From: Aegilops tauschii subsp. strangulata
Lineage: Eukaryota; Streptophyta; Magnoliopsida; Poales; Poaceae
NCBI RefSeq assembly: GCF_002575655.3
Contig: NC_053040.3
Coordinates: 357,242,267 to 357,306,266 of the forward strand
Length of the DNA: 64,000 bases
Direction: 5' to 3'
The notes under the pieces are model-generated. The model was not told where the DNA came from and ran no database searches. It saw nothing but the letters and a program-made list of their open reading frames with translations. This document shows positions 11,408 to 20,838 of this stretch, in pieces. The position numbers were made by a program, and so were the translations under genes. Each line of letters opens with the position of its first letter. Within the stretch, counting starts at the first letter, position 1.

Positions 11408-12281
11408 TGATGCGGGCATGACACCATTGATCGATAATCCTACTAAACCTGAGTCATTTAATGAGTCAAGTCATGAAAAAGTTGCGCAAAATAATGTCAA
11501 GCATGCGACCAAATTATGTCGAGGAAACGATGGTCGTGTGCGTCAGTTTTGTGGACCAAAAATTGCTCCTATATTTGAGAAGGAATTAGTACATGTTGAT
11601 TCTCGACATACCGTGCATGTACCAAGAAGAATATACAACGGAAGGTTCAGATCGGATGCTCATGAGGCACCAAAGCCAGAAGATGTAATTCCTACCTTCC
11701 GTACACCACCAGGGAAAATAAGATTAGGTTCCTTCCTAATCTCCATCAAAGTAGTACAGCGTTTGTTATATTAGGTAGTTTATTATTTTCTGTTTGAAAA
11801 GATATCCACTTTGTTTCCTTGTGTGTGTGTGTTTTACGTGACAAGAAACCAAGTTGGAACATAACGTAATTTCCTAGGACTCTTGTCCGTGAGTCTAGCT
11901 AATTTGGTAGGTACCGCGTGCGTTTACTTTGGCATATAAAGCCAGGCTTCGGCCATGTATAGATTAGTTTTGAGTTTATTTGAGAGACATGAACAACACA
12001 GTAAATCGTCCAGGTTTCGGGCGGCTATATCTTGTGTATCATCTGTGATTTTCCCATCGTGGAAATTTCCTAGCGACGGAGGGTTGATCATCAATACCGA
12101 TGCCTACATGCTAATCCGAGGGGATCATTATTTTTGTTCGTGTATTTTTTGTACATGGGTGGAAATTATTCTTGGAGGTTGCGAGGAGGGACAGGCAGAC
12201 GAACTATTGATCAAGCATCGCCGTGAAAGATCGGGCCGTCTACGGGCGCGAATTAGCATCTCACTAGTTTGTGCGACATCA
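11408..12281 (+). repeat. 5' LTR of element P
   Basis: 874 bp, TGATGCGGGC...GTGCGACATCA. An open frame of about 120 codons occupies its first 367 bp (stop at 11772-11774) and matches the frame that runs into the 3' LTR. A TATA box, CATATAAA, lies at 11933-11940. Confidence 0.92.
11933..11940 (+). promoter_or_regulatory. TATA box of element P 5' LTR
   Basis: CATATAAA followed by a GC-richer stretch; the same site is conserved in the 3' LTR at 13919-13926. Transcription would begin about 30 bp downstream, giving a U3 of about 560 bp. Confidence 0.65.
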
Positions 12282-12283
12282 AG

Positions 12284-12297
12284 TGGTATTCAGAGCA
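12284..12297 (+). other. primer-binding site of element P
   Basis: TGGTATTCAGAGC two bases after the LTR. It matches the initiator tRNA-Met primer site of plant LTR elements (TGGTATCAGAGC) with one extra T. Confidence 0.75.
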
Positions 12298-12352
12298 AAG
12301 GTTAGTCACGGCGACTCAGTTTGTAATATCGTCTGCGGAGTCAAGCATCAAC

Positions 12353-12750
12353 ATGTTGAGCAGGAACATGTTGATGGAGGAGGAAGGCATTGGCGAGGTC
12401 ACTCTTTTTCACACTCGTTGCGTCGTGAACGAACGACGTGTCAATCTGACAATTGATGAGAGTACCGCAGTCAATATGGTGAGCATCGAGGTGGTGGAAA
12501 AATTGGGGCTGAAGATGGCGCCTCTTGAAAGACCGTACATGCTGAAGTGGTTCAAAGGTGAAATCAAAATTACGCATCAGATTTTGCTAATTTTTTATCT
12601 GGGAAAATATTGTTGTGCGGAATTTTTCATGTTTGTCCTGTCTCCATGGTGTCGTGCCATCTGCTACTTGGGGACCCATGGTGCAAGCGTGTTGGGTCTG
12701 TTCGGGATGCCAAGAAAAATAGTGATTCTTTATCACGGAAGGGCAAACAA
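12353..12750 (+). pseudogene. first, degenerate retropepsin domain (element P)
   Basis: The frame opens at 12269, with in-frame ATGs at 12353 and 12368. It gives FHTRCVVNERRVNLTIDES, which lines up with FKTQCKINNRACKLIIDGG of the second domain, then VVEKLGLKM against LVQALGLSM, then KITHQ against KITHK. A frameshift near 12605-12620 moves the rest (SCHLLLGDPW, matching CQLLLGRPW) into the next frame. The Asp of the active-site loop is kept, but the Gly-Gly that should follow is Glu-Ser. It looks like a decayed duplicate of the intact domain just downstream. Confidence 0.7.
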
Positions 12751-13761
12751 TTTTGTTTTATTCCCATGCCAATGGATGTGTTCGCTGCTGATTGGAAAGA
12801 TCGTTTGCGAAAAAGAAGAGAAGAGGTAGAAGAAATAAAAGAAGAAGTTGATGCACCGATGAAGGGTCTAAATCTCTTAGTGAAGAAGGTGCAGGAGGAT
12901 GGTGATCCTAAAGGGCAGCGATGGAGTGTTTTTAAAACACAGTGTAAGATCAACAATCGTGCTTGCAAGTTGATAATTGATGGTGGTAGCTTTACAAATG
13001 TCATTAGCAAAGATCTTGTGCAGGCATTGGGTTTGTCCATGTGGCGACACCCACAACCGCACCACGTGGAGTGGCTATACAACTCCGGAAAATTAAAGAT
13101 CACACATAAGGTACGTGTGAAGTTTGCAGTTGGAGATTATATTGATAAGGTGGACTGTGATGTTGTGCCGATGGATACGTGTCAGCTGTTGTTGGGAAGA
13201 CCATGGCAGTTTGATCATGATGCAGTCCATGCTGGAAGATCCAACACATACATGTTCATGCATGATGGAAGGAAGCACGTGTTGAAACCAATGGCAAACA
13301 ATGCAATCATCATAGAGATGCAAGTTCCGGAGAGGAAGGTTGTACAAAAAATAGACTTGAAACCGAGGACGGTTTCTCTTCAAGGAAGGGAGGATGATGC
13401 GGGCATGACACCATTGATCGATAATCCTACTGAACCTGAGTCATTTAATGAGTCAAGTCATGAAAAAGTTGCGAAAAATAATGTCAAGCATGCGACCAAA
13501 TTATGTCGAGGAAACGATGGCCATGTGCGTCAGTTTTGTGGACCAAAAATTGCTCCTGTATTTGAGAAGGAATTAGTACATGTTGATTCTCGACATACCG
13601 TGCATGTACCAAGAAGAATATACAACAGAAGGTACAGGTCGGATGCTAATGAGGCACCGAAGCCAGAAGATGTAATTCCTATCTTCCGTACACCACCAGG
13701 GAAAATAAGATTAGGTTCCTTCCTAATCTCCATCAAAGTAGTACAGCGTTTGTTATATTAG
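12610..13761 (+). CDS. retropepsin-like protein running into the 3' LTR (element P)
   Basis: An open frame of 383 codons. Residues 1-50 are the C-terminal half of the first protease copy (SCHLLLGDPW). A highly charged linker with RKRREEVEEIKEE follows, then an intact retropepsin-like domain at about residues 98-230: the active-site loop LIIDGGSFTNVIS, the GKLKITHKVRVKF strand and the QLLLGRPW block. After about residue 258 the frame crosses the polypurine tract at 13381-13394 and continues for 122 codons into the U3 of the 3' LTR, ending at TAG 13759-13761. Plant Gypsy proteases use this Asp-Gly-Gly-Ser loop, so the fold call is firm. The true start is uncertain because of the frameshift. The LTR-encoded tail has no domain I recognise. 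Confidence 0.75.
   Translation: MLCGIFHVCPVSMVSCHLLLGDPWCKRVGSVRDAKKNSDSLSRKGKQFCFIPMPMDVFAADWKDRLRKRREEVEEIKEEVDAPMKGLNLLVKKVQEDGDPKGQRWSVFKTQCKINNRACKLIIDGGSFTNVISKDLVQALGLSMWRHPQPHHVEWLYNSGKLKITHKVRVKFAVGDYIDKVDCDVVPMDTCQLLLGRPWQFDHDAVHAGRSNTYMFMHDGRKHVLKPMANNAIIIEMQVPERKVVQKIDLKPRTVSLQGREDDAGMTPLIDNPTEPESFNESSHEKVAKNNVKHATKLCRGNDGHVRQFCGPKIAPVFEKELVHVDSRHTVHVPRRIYNRRYRSDANEAPKPEDVIPIFRTPPGKIRLGSFLISIKVVQRLLY
13381..13394 (+). other. polypurine tract of element P
   Basis: CAAGGAAGGGAGGA immediately before the 3' LTR (TGATGCGGG at 13395). It is the plus-strand primer site, and the coding frame passes through it. Confidence 0.85.
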
Positions 13762-14265
13762 GTAGTTTATTATTTTCTATTTGAAAAGATATCCAGTTTG
13801 TTTCCTTGTGCGTGTGTTTTACGTGACAAGAAACCAAGTTGGAACATAACATGATTTCCTAGGATTCTTGCCCGTGAGTCTAGCTAATTTGGTAGGTACC
13901 GCGTGCGTTTACTTTGGCATATAAAGCCAGGCTTCGGCCATGTATAGATCAGTTTTGCGTTTATTTGAGAGACATGAATAACACAGTAAATCGTCCAAGT
14001 TTCGGGCGGCTATATCTTGTGTATCATCTGTGATTTTCCCATCGTGGAAATTTCCTAGCGACGGAGGGTTGATCATCAAAACCGACGCCTACGTGCTGAT
14101 CTGAGGGGATCATTATTTGTGTTCGTGTATTTTTGTACACGGGTGGAAATTATTCTTGGAGGTTGCGAGGAGGGACAGGCAGACGAACTGTTGATCAAGC
14201 ATCGCCGTGAAAGATCGGGCCGTCTATGCGCGCGAATTAGCATCTCGCTAGTTTGTGCGACATCA
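13395..14265 (+). repeat. 3' LTR of element P
   Basis: 871 bp, co-linear with 11408-12281 and ending GACATCA before the ACCTT duplication. The N-terminal open frame and the TATA box (13919-13926) are conserved. Confidence 0.92.
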
Positions 14266-14332
14266 ACCTTTCAGTTTGTTTATCAAAGACATGGTTTACA
14301 GTCTCCTGAATGATTGTTATTACTTATACATG

Positions 14333-14910
14333 TGTTCAAAATCCCCGAGTGGGTGGCTTAGCTGCGAATCTGATTCGCCTAAGTTTCAAAAACAACCACC
14401 AAGTGAAGAGCAAGCCTCTCACTTGGAGGCTTAGCTGCGAATCCGATTCGCCTAAGTTTAAAAAATCATACCGAGTGATGAGCAACCCTCTCACTCGGGG
14501 GCTTAGCTGCAGTTCCGTACTCGCCTAAGTTTGAAAAATCCTACCGAGTGATGAGCGACCCTCTCACTCGGAGGCTTAGCTGTAGTTCCGTACTCGCCTA
14601 AGTTTGAAAAAATCCCACCGAGTGATGAGCGACCCTCTCACTCGGGGGCTTAGCTGCAGTTGCGTACTCGCCTAAGTTTAAAAAATCCTACCGAGTGATG
14701 AGCGACCCTCTCACTCAAAGGCTTAGCTGCAGTTCTGTACTCGCCTAAGTTTGAAAAAATCCCACCGAGTGATGAGCGACCCTCTCACTCGGGGGCTTAG
14801 CTGCAGTTTCATACTCGCCTAAGTTTAAAAAATCCTACCGAGTGATGAGCAACCCCCTCACTCAGAGGCTTAGCTGCAGTACTGTACTCGCCTAAGTTTG
14901 AAACACGTTC
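14333..14910 (+). repeat. tandem array of about eight 73-bp units (element A)
   Basis: Unit landmarks are ACTCGGGGGCTTAGCTGCAG, then TACTCGCCTAAGTTT, then ACCGAGTGATGAGCGACCC. The landmark GGCTTAGCTGC recurs about every 73 bp from 14355 to about 14867. The first two units are the most diverged. It lies between integrase and the antisense gene in element A's 3' region and has no coding signal. Confidence 0.85.
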
Positions 14911-14940
14911 CAAGTGAAGAACGATCTTCTCTCTCGGGGA

Positions 14941-15262
14941 CTTGGCCACACGCTCCATCCTAATCCACAAGGATGACGAGGTGCAGGTCGATTACGACCT
15001 TCTCCTCAGAGCTGCGCCACAAGTATAACATGCGCTCCATCCTAATCCGCAAGGATGATGAGGTGCAGGTCGACTGCGACCTTCTCCTCGGAGTTGCGCC
15101 ACAAGTACAACATGCGCTCCATCCTAATCCGCATGGACGACGAGGTGCAGGTCGATTGCGACCTTCTCCTCAGAGTTGCGCCACAAGTACAATGTGCGCT
15201 CCATCCCGATCCGCAAGGACGACGAGGTGCAGGTCATCCGTGACCTTCTCCTAAGAACTGCA
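14941..15262 (+). repeat. tandem array of four 81-bp units (element A)
   Basis: Units start near 14952, 15033, 15114 and 15196 with GCTCCATCC and carry a GACGAGGTGCAGGTCGA core. The 81-bp period is 27 codons, which is why several frames stay open across the array. I treat those frames as a by-product of the repeat. Confidence 0.8.
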
Positions 15263-15472
15263 TCACAGACACAAAAGACTGTTCCGAGTGAAGAAACAAG
15301 TTCCACTCGAAGGAAAACACAACCATACTCAAAGAAAGGCTAAGTTTAAGATAAATCCCATGAGGTTCCGGACCGCAGATTAAAGTACTCGGGCATTAGG
15401 CCCGAAGGAGTTTAACGGTTACAAAACCACTCGGCATACCGAGGCAAATTTAATCGGATCATAAAACTTTGT

Positions 15473-16304
15473 TCACTCCACAAGAGGAGGACTGGCGGGC
15501 TCGACGAATTCATCCAAGTCGATTCCATCTGCAATTCGAGTGGCAGCAGCAATAAAAGTCTCCATGAAGGACTGGAAGTCAAGTCTCTTAGTATTGGCCA
15601 CCTTGAGCACTGCTAGCTTCTCTTCCTTGGCCTCCTTACAGTGGACGCGAACCAGAGACAGAGCCACATCAGCGCCACATTGGGCAGATGACTTCTTCCA
15701 TTCCTGCACTCGACTGGGGATCTCATTGAGTCGAGTCATCAGAGACTCGAGGTCATTCTGGAGCGTCGCCCTTGGCCAGAGTGCCGTGTCAATCCGCGAC
15801 ATCGCCACCTTCAGCCGTGTAAGCTAGTCCATGACGTCGGCAAGGCGAGACTCCAGTCGGAGCACCTTCATGGCGGCTTCATCCTTAACAGGGGAGAGGA
15901 TGGGGTCCAAGCTCGTCTCAATCCGCCCAGTCTCTTCCTCAAAGTTCTGGCAGAATTTTGCACACACAATAAAACGATCAGTCAACATCTATATAACGAG
16001 TCGACAACAGCAAGTCAGTCGGACAAGGAAAAGCACCTTCAAGTATAAGAAATAACTTCTTGGCGAGTCCTCCGAGATAATTCTCCAGCTCGTCTCTCTT
16101 GCGGGCGATGTCTTCCACTTTGTCGGTCAGGGTCCTTTTGTCCTTCTTCAGTCGAGTCACCTCCCTGTTGGCTTCATCAAGGGCAGCCTTCAACTTGGTG
16201 TTCTCTTCCTCCAGTTTTCCGACTAAGGCCATCCTGTGGTCGGCGAGTGCTGTTTTCTGTGCGGCTGCAAGGTCAAGATCCTTCTTCGCCAAAGCCTGGT
16301 TCAT
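15473..16304 (-). pseudogene. antisense gene of element A, C-terminal coiled-coil exons
   Basis: Two minus-strand open segments. At 15978-16304 is a charged heptad-like stretch (GKLEEENTKLKAALDEANRE and KDKRTLTDKVEDIARKRDEL), a clear coiled coil. At 15473-15808 is a second helical segment ending at a stop near 15473 (EFVEPASPPLVE). The gap between them looks like an intron. They are the 3' exons of the antisense gene whose first exon begins at 41391 and which is now split by elements B and C. Function is unknown; Tat-lineage elements commonly carry such an antisense ORF. Confidence 0.6.
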
Positions 16305-16589
16305 TTTTTCTGAAAGAAATAACGCTTGGTTCAGAGGAAGGAAATAACACTCAGTTCAGAAAAGAGTCAGTCGACAAGTTTTTCATACCAGCGGCATCAT
16401 CCATAGCCTTCTGCAAGTTTTCCTTGGCTAATCCCACATCAAGATTGAGCTGGATCTGCTTCTGCTCCAAGTCAGCAAACCGAGCTCCAAGTTCACAAGA
16501 TCTCTGTGGTCAGAAGACAGTCAGTCGACAGATACAGAGTTTGGTTTCTTATCAGGCAATAAAGTTCAAATTCAAAAAGTTCTAAGACT

Positions 16590-16663
16590 ACTGCCGAATC
16601 AAACATTCAACAGTAGTCTCGGGGACTACACCCAGTGCGTGCACTTAGCGTGCCCCCACTGGT
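16590..16663. repeat. left part of a 131-bp tandem array split by element B
   Basis: Contains GCCGAATCAAACATTC, TCGGGGACTACACCCAGTG and CGTGCCCCCACTGGT, the same landmarks as the array at 30436-30860. Element B inserted inside the unit at CTGGT (16659-16663). The array is in the antisense gene, between its C-terminal and middle exons. Confidence 0.8.
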
Positions 16664-17960
16664 TGTGACACCCAAAATTTTATTTGGATTTTCAAAAGAT
16701 TTTATTTGACTTGAGGGAGGTGATTTAAATTTTTCTTCCAAAGAAACCTCCCTTTCAATATATTTTTTTATGGCAAGAGTTTTTTTTTGGATTCACCCAA
16801 GACTTGCTTTTGGTCTTGGAGGTCCTTGCCTTTTTATTTTGACTCAAGACAAAATACTTTTCACTTGAGAAAAATGCCTTTTGAAAATCTCTTTGAAATT
16901 TGCACTATGGCTTTTGGAATGATCCTTTACCACTTTCAACAATTCCCTCTTGCCATGGCCTTAGTGCAAATCCACTCTCCTAAACCTTCCCTCAGCTTTG
17001 GATCATGTTTTGCATCAAATCCAGCAAGTTGTACCTCTCCATATAATTATTTTCCATTTAAATCTTATCAAATAAATTTTTGTCTTCTATTCTAGCCCTT
17101 GGAGATTTACAAAGGAGCTACCATCTCTGCTTTGATTTTTGCCCCCAAACCGACTCCCCTTCCTAGTCCTTTGAACCCTCAACCAAGATCCATGAAGATC
17201 CACCGGTCTTTAGTTCAAATTTTTCAAACTACACTTGCTGCAAGTTTGGACCAGATTTGACAAATTTGGTGAAATTCATTCAAATCCTTCTCCAAATATT
17301 CCAAGTAAAAATCAGGCAGCCTCTGGGTACATTGAGTGGTCACCTCACCAAGTCCCAGCCCCAGAAAAATTTTTCTCATTGCCAAATCATTCTGTCGAAC
17401 ACCTGCAGTGCATTGTCAATGTCAAGTTCAGTAAAGTTCAGAAACAGTTTCAGTAACCTGTCGTTTTCTTCAGAACTTGTTGTCGATCTCGACAGTGGCT
17501 CGATGTCGCCTTGCTCCCCGTCCCCTCCCCCTTGTTCCTGCACCGCACGAGCGCCTGGACGCTTGCGGACGTCGGCGACGGGCAGGAGGAGGTGCGCCGC
17601 CCCGTGACCGATGCCAGCGGCGGCTTTGCGACCGCCAGAGAGAGGCGCGGCGCCGACGGCGCCACCCAGCGCCGCCCAAGCCACCGGAGCTCGCCGCGTG
17701 GCCTTCCACTCCCCAGAACGCGCTGCCACCCTCGTCGTGAACCGCTGGGCACGGAGCACGCTCTCTGCCGCCGACGTGCCCGTGCGGCCACCCCACCGTG
17801 GACCGACGCCATTACGCCAAGACCAACTCAGTTGAGCAGTGGAACGGCACCAGTAAACCTCACTGATGCTGCTTGGCCACTCAAACCACCTGCTCAACCA
17901 CTACCTCGCCGTAATCGCTCGCCGGAGATTCTCCGTTCACGGCCACCCCCTCGATCCGCC

Positions 17961-17968
17961 TATAAATA
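17961..17968 (+). promoter_or_regulatory. TATA box of chromovirus B 5' LTR
   Basis: GCCTATAAATAGAGGCCCC, a near-consensus plant TATA box about 1.3 kb into the LTR. It is repeated exactly in the 3' LTR at about 27722-27731. The transcript leader within R and U5 would be about 2.7 kb. Confidence 0.8.
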
Positions 17969-18754
17969 GAGGCCCCGAGCTTCAACTCGAACCCACACCA
18001 CCTCTGCACTCCACCTAGAGCACGCCTAGCCACTGGAAGAGCCCCGAGGAGGTCTCCTTCCTCGACTCCGGCCGCCGCGACCCGCCACGGGATCCAGCTC
18101 GATTCACCCCCGTGCGTGCACTTCCGCCTCCCATCTCTTGCCAGTAGCTTCCCTATGCATCCACTCTTCTGACCCGCGCTTCAATTCGAGGTTTGCAGCT
18201 CACCACCGGAGTTCCCCACCATCACCCGAACCGCCGTCCGCCGGAGAAAGTGTCGCCGTTTAAGTGGTGCTCTCCGTCAGTCGAGTCCACCACCCACCGA
18301 CGCGGAAGGACACACTGAAGCTCTTGGTACCCCCCCGATCTTCCTGACTCGCCGTGGTTCGACACCGGCGTCCACCGCAGTCTTCGGGCGCCGGCGAGCT
18401 TTTTGAACCTGACATGTGGACCCCCATGTCAGCCTCTGTTCTATTCTCCCTCGAACCGTTTTCTGTTGGCGCCTTCGGGCAAAATACGTTTTCCCTTTTT
18501 AGCTGGCGCATTTCTTTCCGAAGCGTTTTCTATTTTCTCAGTTTAAACCCTGGAACTTTTCTGTTTCATTACAGATGAGTCCCTGGACAGAAACCTTTAT
18601 AACTTTTTAATAAAAAGGGATTTTTGAGTGATTCTTTTTCTGACAGTCTTAAAATTTTGTGTAGTTTTTTATGGAATTTACTTGGAAAAAATTTCGAGAA
18701 ATTTTTAGGCACGCGTTGGTTTTCACGTTAGTGCCCGTTTTCGTTATGCCGTAG

Positions 18755-20280
18755 GTTCCGGAAGAGGTGACGGAGCCGCGAACTTCGCCGAGCTAGACTC
18801 TGACTTCTTCGAACCAGGCAAGCATGTTTGAACCTTGGATATGATAGGTGTTTTGCATGTTTGCGTGACAGTTTGTGCGTGGCATATGAGTGTCAGTGAG
18901 TACCTCGTTGCTTGTGAGGCAACTACCCGCTTTTTCCAAAGTCGCAATGAAATCTGGTGAGAGATGGCCTAATCATGTGGTGACATGAAGGGCAGCAAGG
19001 TGGTACTATTGTAGCATACCAGCCTTGCGTCATCCGACGAATTCCGACGTTAACATGGACGGAGTCACGTTATCGTTCTTTTCCCCTCCGTGCTGCCACA
19101 TGTTTCATTTGCCAGGGTGCGGTTTAGTAAGTTGGTAACCTCTTTCCGTGTACACACCAAACAGAGGGGCCGGGATGATGGTTCCTTGGCCCAGGATTAA
19201 AGCCAGTCATCCGGTCAGGGGGCATGGGTGTTTCCGGTTGGGACCGAGAGGGGGGGCACCCCCTTAGAGCGCGCGTATAGAAATTTGATCCCATGCTACG
19301 CGAGGTTGTAGCCTCCCCGTCTCAAGGATTTTCTTGAACGTTGCCAAGGGTGATCCCTGGTTTCGGAATGTTGAATGGGTGTGTACTGGTTAGACGTGTT
19401 TCTTCCAAAACACCGTAAACGGAACTAGTCCCCGTGACTACTGAAATCCGTTGGCTGTGGTTAAGTACAAACTCTGCAGAGTCAAATTCTTCCAAGTCAT
19501 CGTATCCATGATCAAGTAGTGTAATCAGTATATCCATATCTATCCGCGTGGAAAACTTGTCCCCGGTGAACAAGCTCAAGTGGTAAACCCAGTTTAATTA
19601 TTATTACTGTGGATGGACTAACCTTATATTTGTCTCGTACTTGTAATAATTTATAATCTCGAGCTACTGAATTATTGAGCTACAATATAAGCCCTTTATG
19701 TGACGTCGCGCAGACGTCCGACTGTGGCGTGTTTTTGTTTCTTGCTTTAAATATAAGCCCTTTATGTGACGTCGCTCAGACGTCCGACTGTGGCACGCAC
19801 TGCCTTTATTTTCTGTTATAAGCCCTTTATGTGGTGTCGCCCCGACGCCCGACTGTGGCATTATTATTCTTGCAGTTTCCTCTCGAGGAGTCATTCAGAC
19901 ACTCCTTTGGCACCAGTATTATTATTTTTGCAGTTTCCTCTCGAGGAGTCATTCAGGCACTCGTTTGGCACCAGTATTACTATTCTTGCAGTTTCCTCTC
20001 GAGGAGTCATTCAGACCCTCGTTTGGCACCAGTATTACTATTCTTGCAGTTTCCTCTCGAGGAGTCATTCAGACCCTCGTTTGGCACCCAGTATGTACTA
20101 TCTCTATGTCTGAACGCACTGGTTAATCTGTTCATACGCTTCATGTTTACATTTGTTATATCTTATGTCCGAACTGTCTTGTGAGTACTTTCATAGTACT
20201 CACCTGGCTTGTTGATTTGGCCAGATGTTGACGAAGGCGATCTCTTGGATGAAGAGTTTGATAGCGCGTCCGACGCCTAG
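18755..20280 (+). other. putative two-exon acidic reading frame in B 5' LTR
   Basis: Exon 1 (18755-18817) follows CCGTAG and ends CCAG before GCAAGC. Exon 2 (20225-20280) follows TTTGGCCAG and ends at TAG 20278-20280. Removing the 1,407-bp gap keeps the frame. The product is acidic (AELDSDFF, DEGDLLDEEFDSASD). Position, phase and splice-site type match the unit in solo LTR S although the sequences differ. Confidence 0.45.
19673..20105 (+). repeat. two minisatellites in B 5' LTR
   Basis: First array: three units of about 65 bp (19685-19862), each with ATAAGCCCTTTATGTGACGTC and a second GACGTCC, so paired ACGT cores. Second array: four units of about 60 bp (19863-20095) with TTGCAGTTTCCTCTCGAGG, AGTCATTCAGAC and TTTGGCACCAGTA. 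Both arrays recur in the 3' LTR at about 29435-29860. Confidence 0.85.
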
Positions 20281-20676
20281 AGGAGTCCCAGTCAGTCCTG
20301 CGCGATCCCGGATATTGGTCACTTGTATTATATACGTTCCGCCACCCGCAATAAGTCTACTCGAGCCTCACTCCGACGCTCGAAGAGCTGTAGTCTTCGG
20401 GAGTCATATCACTCGCTTCGCGGTGATATTTCCACCACTGTTATTATCGTGAGTTAGTAGTTATGCCACCCTATCCGCCGTCTTGTTTTATCAGCGTGCA
20501 TGTAATAAATTGTTGGGCAGTCTCCGCTCAACCTTGTATTTTATTCAGTACTCCTGGTATTTTTCTTCTGTGACCAAGATATTGTCTACCAGTGAGAAGG
20601 AATTCTTCCTTACTGGTCCGTAAAAGGGATTGGTCTCTCAATAACTATTTTATTGAAAGACCGGTCGTGACAAGCT

Positions 20677-20693
20677 TGGTATCAGAGCCAGGC
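20677..20693 (+). other. primer-binding site of chromovirus B
   Basis: TGGTATCAGAGCCAGG four bases after the LTR, an exact match to the initiator tRNA-Met primer site of plant LTR elements. Confidence 0.92.
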
Positions 20694-20838
20694 TGACTGT
20701 AGGAAGCCACTAGGTGCGATCGCTAATCGGTTATTAGCGTCTTTTGTGCTTTTTCAGCATTTTGCAATTGTAGCTATTTTCTGTTGGTCATCATAAATTT
20801 ATGACATGACTATTCAGAATTTTTGCCTACTTTTGTAG

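Larger units (their letters stand above)
11408..14265 (+). mobile_element. non-autonomous LTR retrotransposon P (protease only)
   Basis: A complete 2,858-bp element flanked by ACCTT at 11403-11407 and 14266-14270. It has LTRs of 874 and 871 bp (TGATGCGGG...GACATCA), a primer-binding site, a 1.1-kb internal domain and a polypurine tract. The internal domain encodes only two retropepsin-like domains; gag, RT, RNase H and integrase are all absent. It must rely on another element for copying and integration. About a dozen differences in the first 300 bp of the LTRs show it is not recent. I do not recognise the family. Confidence 0.9.
16664..20672 (+). repeat. 5' LTR of chromovirus B
   Basis: 4,009 bp, TGTGACACCC...GGTCGTGACA. 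AT-rich U3 to about 17450, a GC-rich block at 17470-18420 open in many frames, a strong TATA box at 17961-17968, the acidic split reading frame (18755-20280), two minisatellites (19673-20105) and a possible poly(A) signal AATAAA near 20507. Confidence 0.95.

Noticed and set aside
14973..15254. Plus-strand ORF across the 81-bp array
   Set aside because: The period is a multiple of three, so any frame lacking a stop in one unit stays open throughout. No domain.
14333..15262. Regularly spaced repeats considered as a CRISPR-like array
   Set aside because: Units are 73 and 81 bp with no short conserved repeat and unique spacer structure; they are plain tandem repeats in a eukaryotic retroelement.
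17376..17969. ORFs of up to 173 codons on both strands, repeated at 27139-27732
   Set aside because: They are the GC-rich U3/R block of B's LTRs. Conservation between the copies follows from LTR duplication, and one frame ends right at the TATA box.
19322..19579. Minus-strand ORF of 85 codons found again at 29084-29341
   Set aside because: Both are the same LTR position; identity is expected. No other support for coding.
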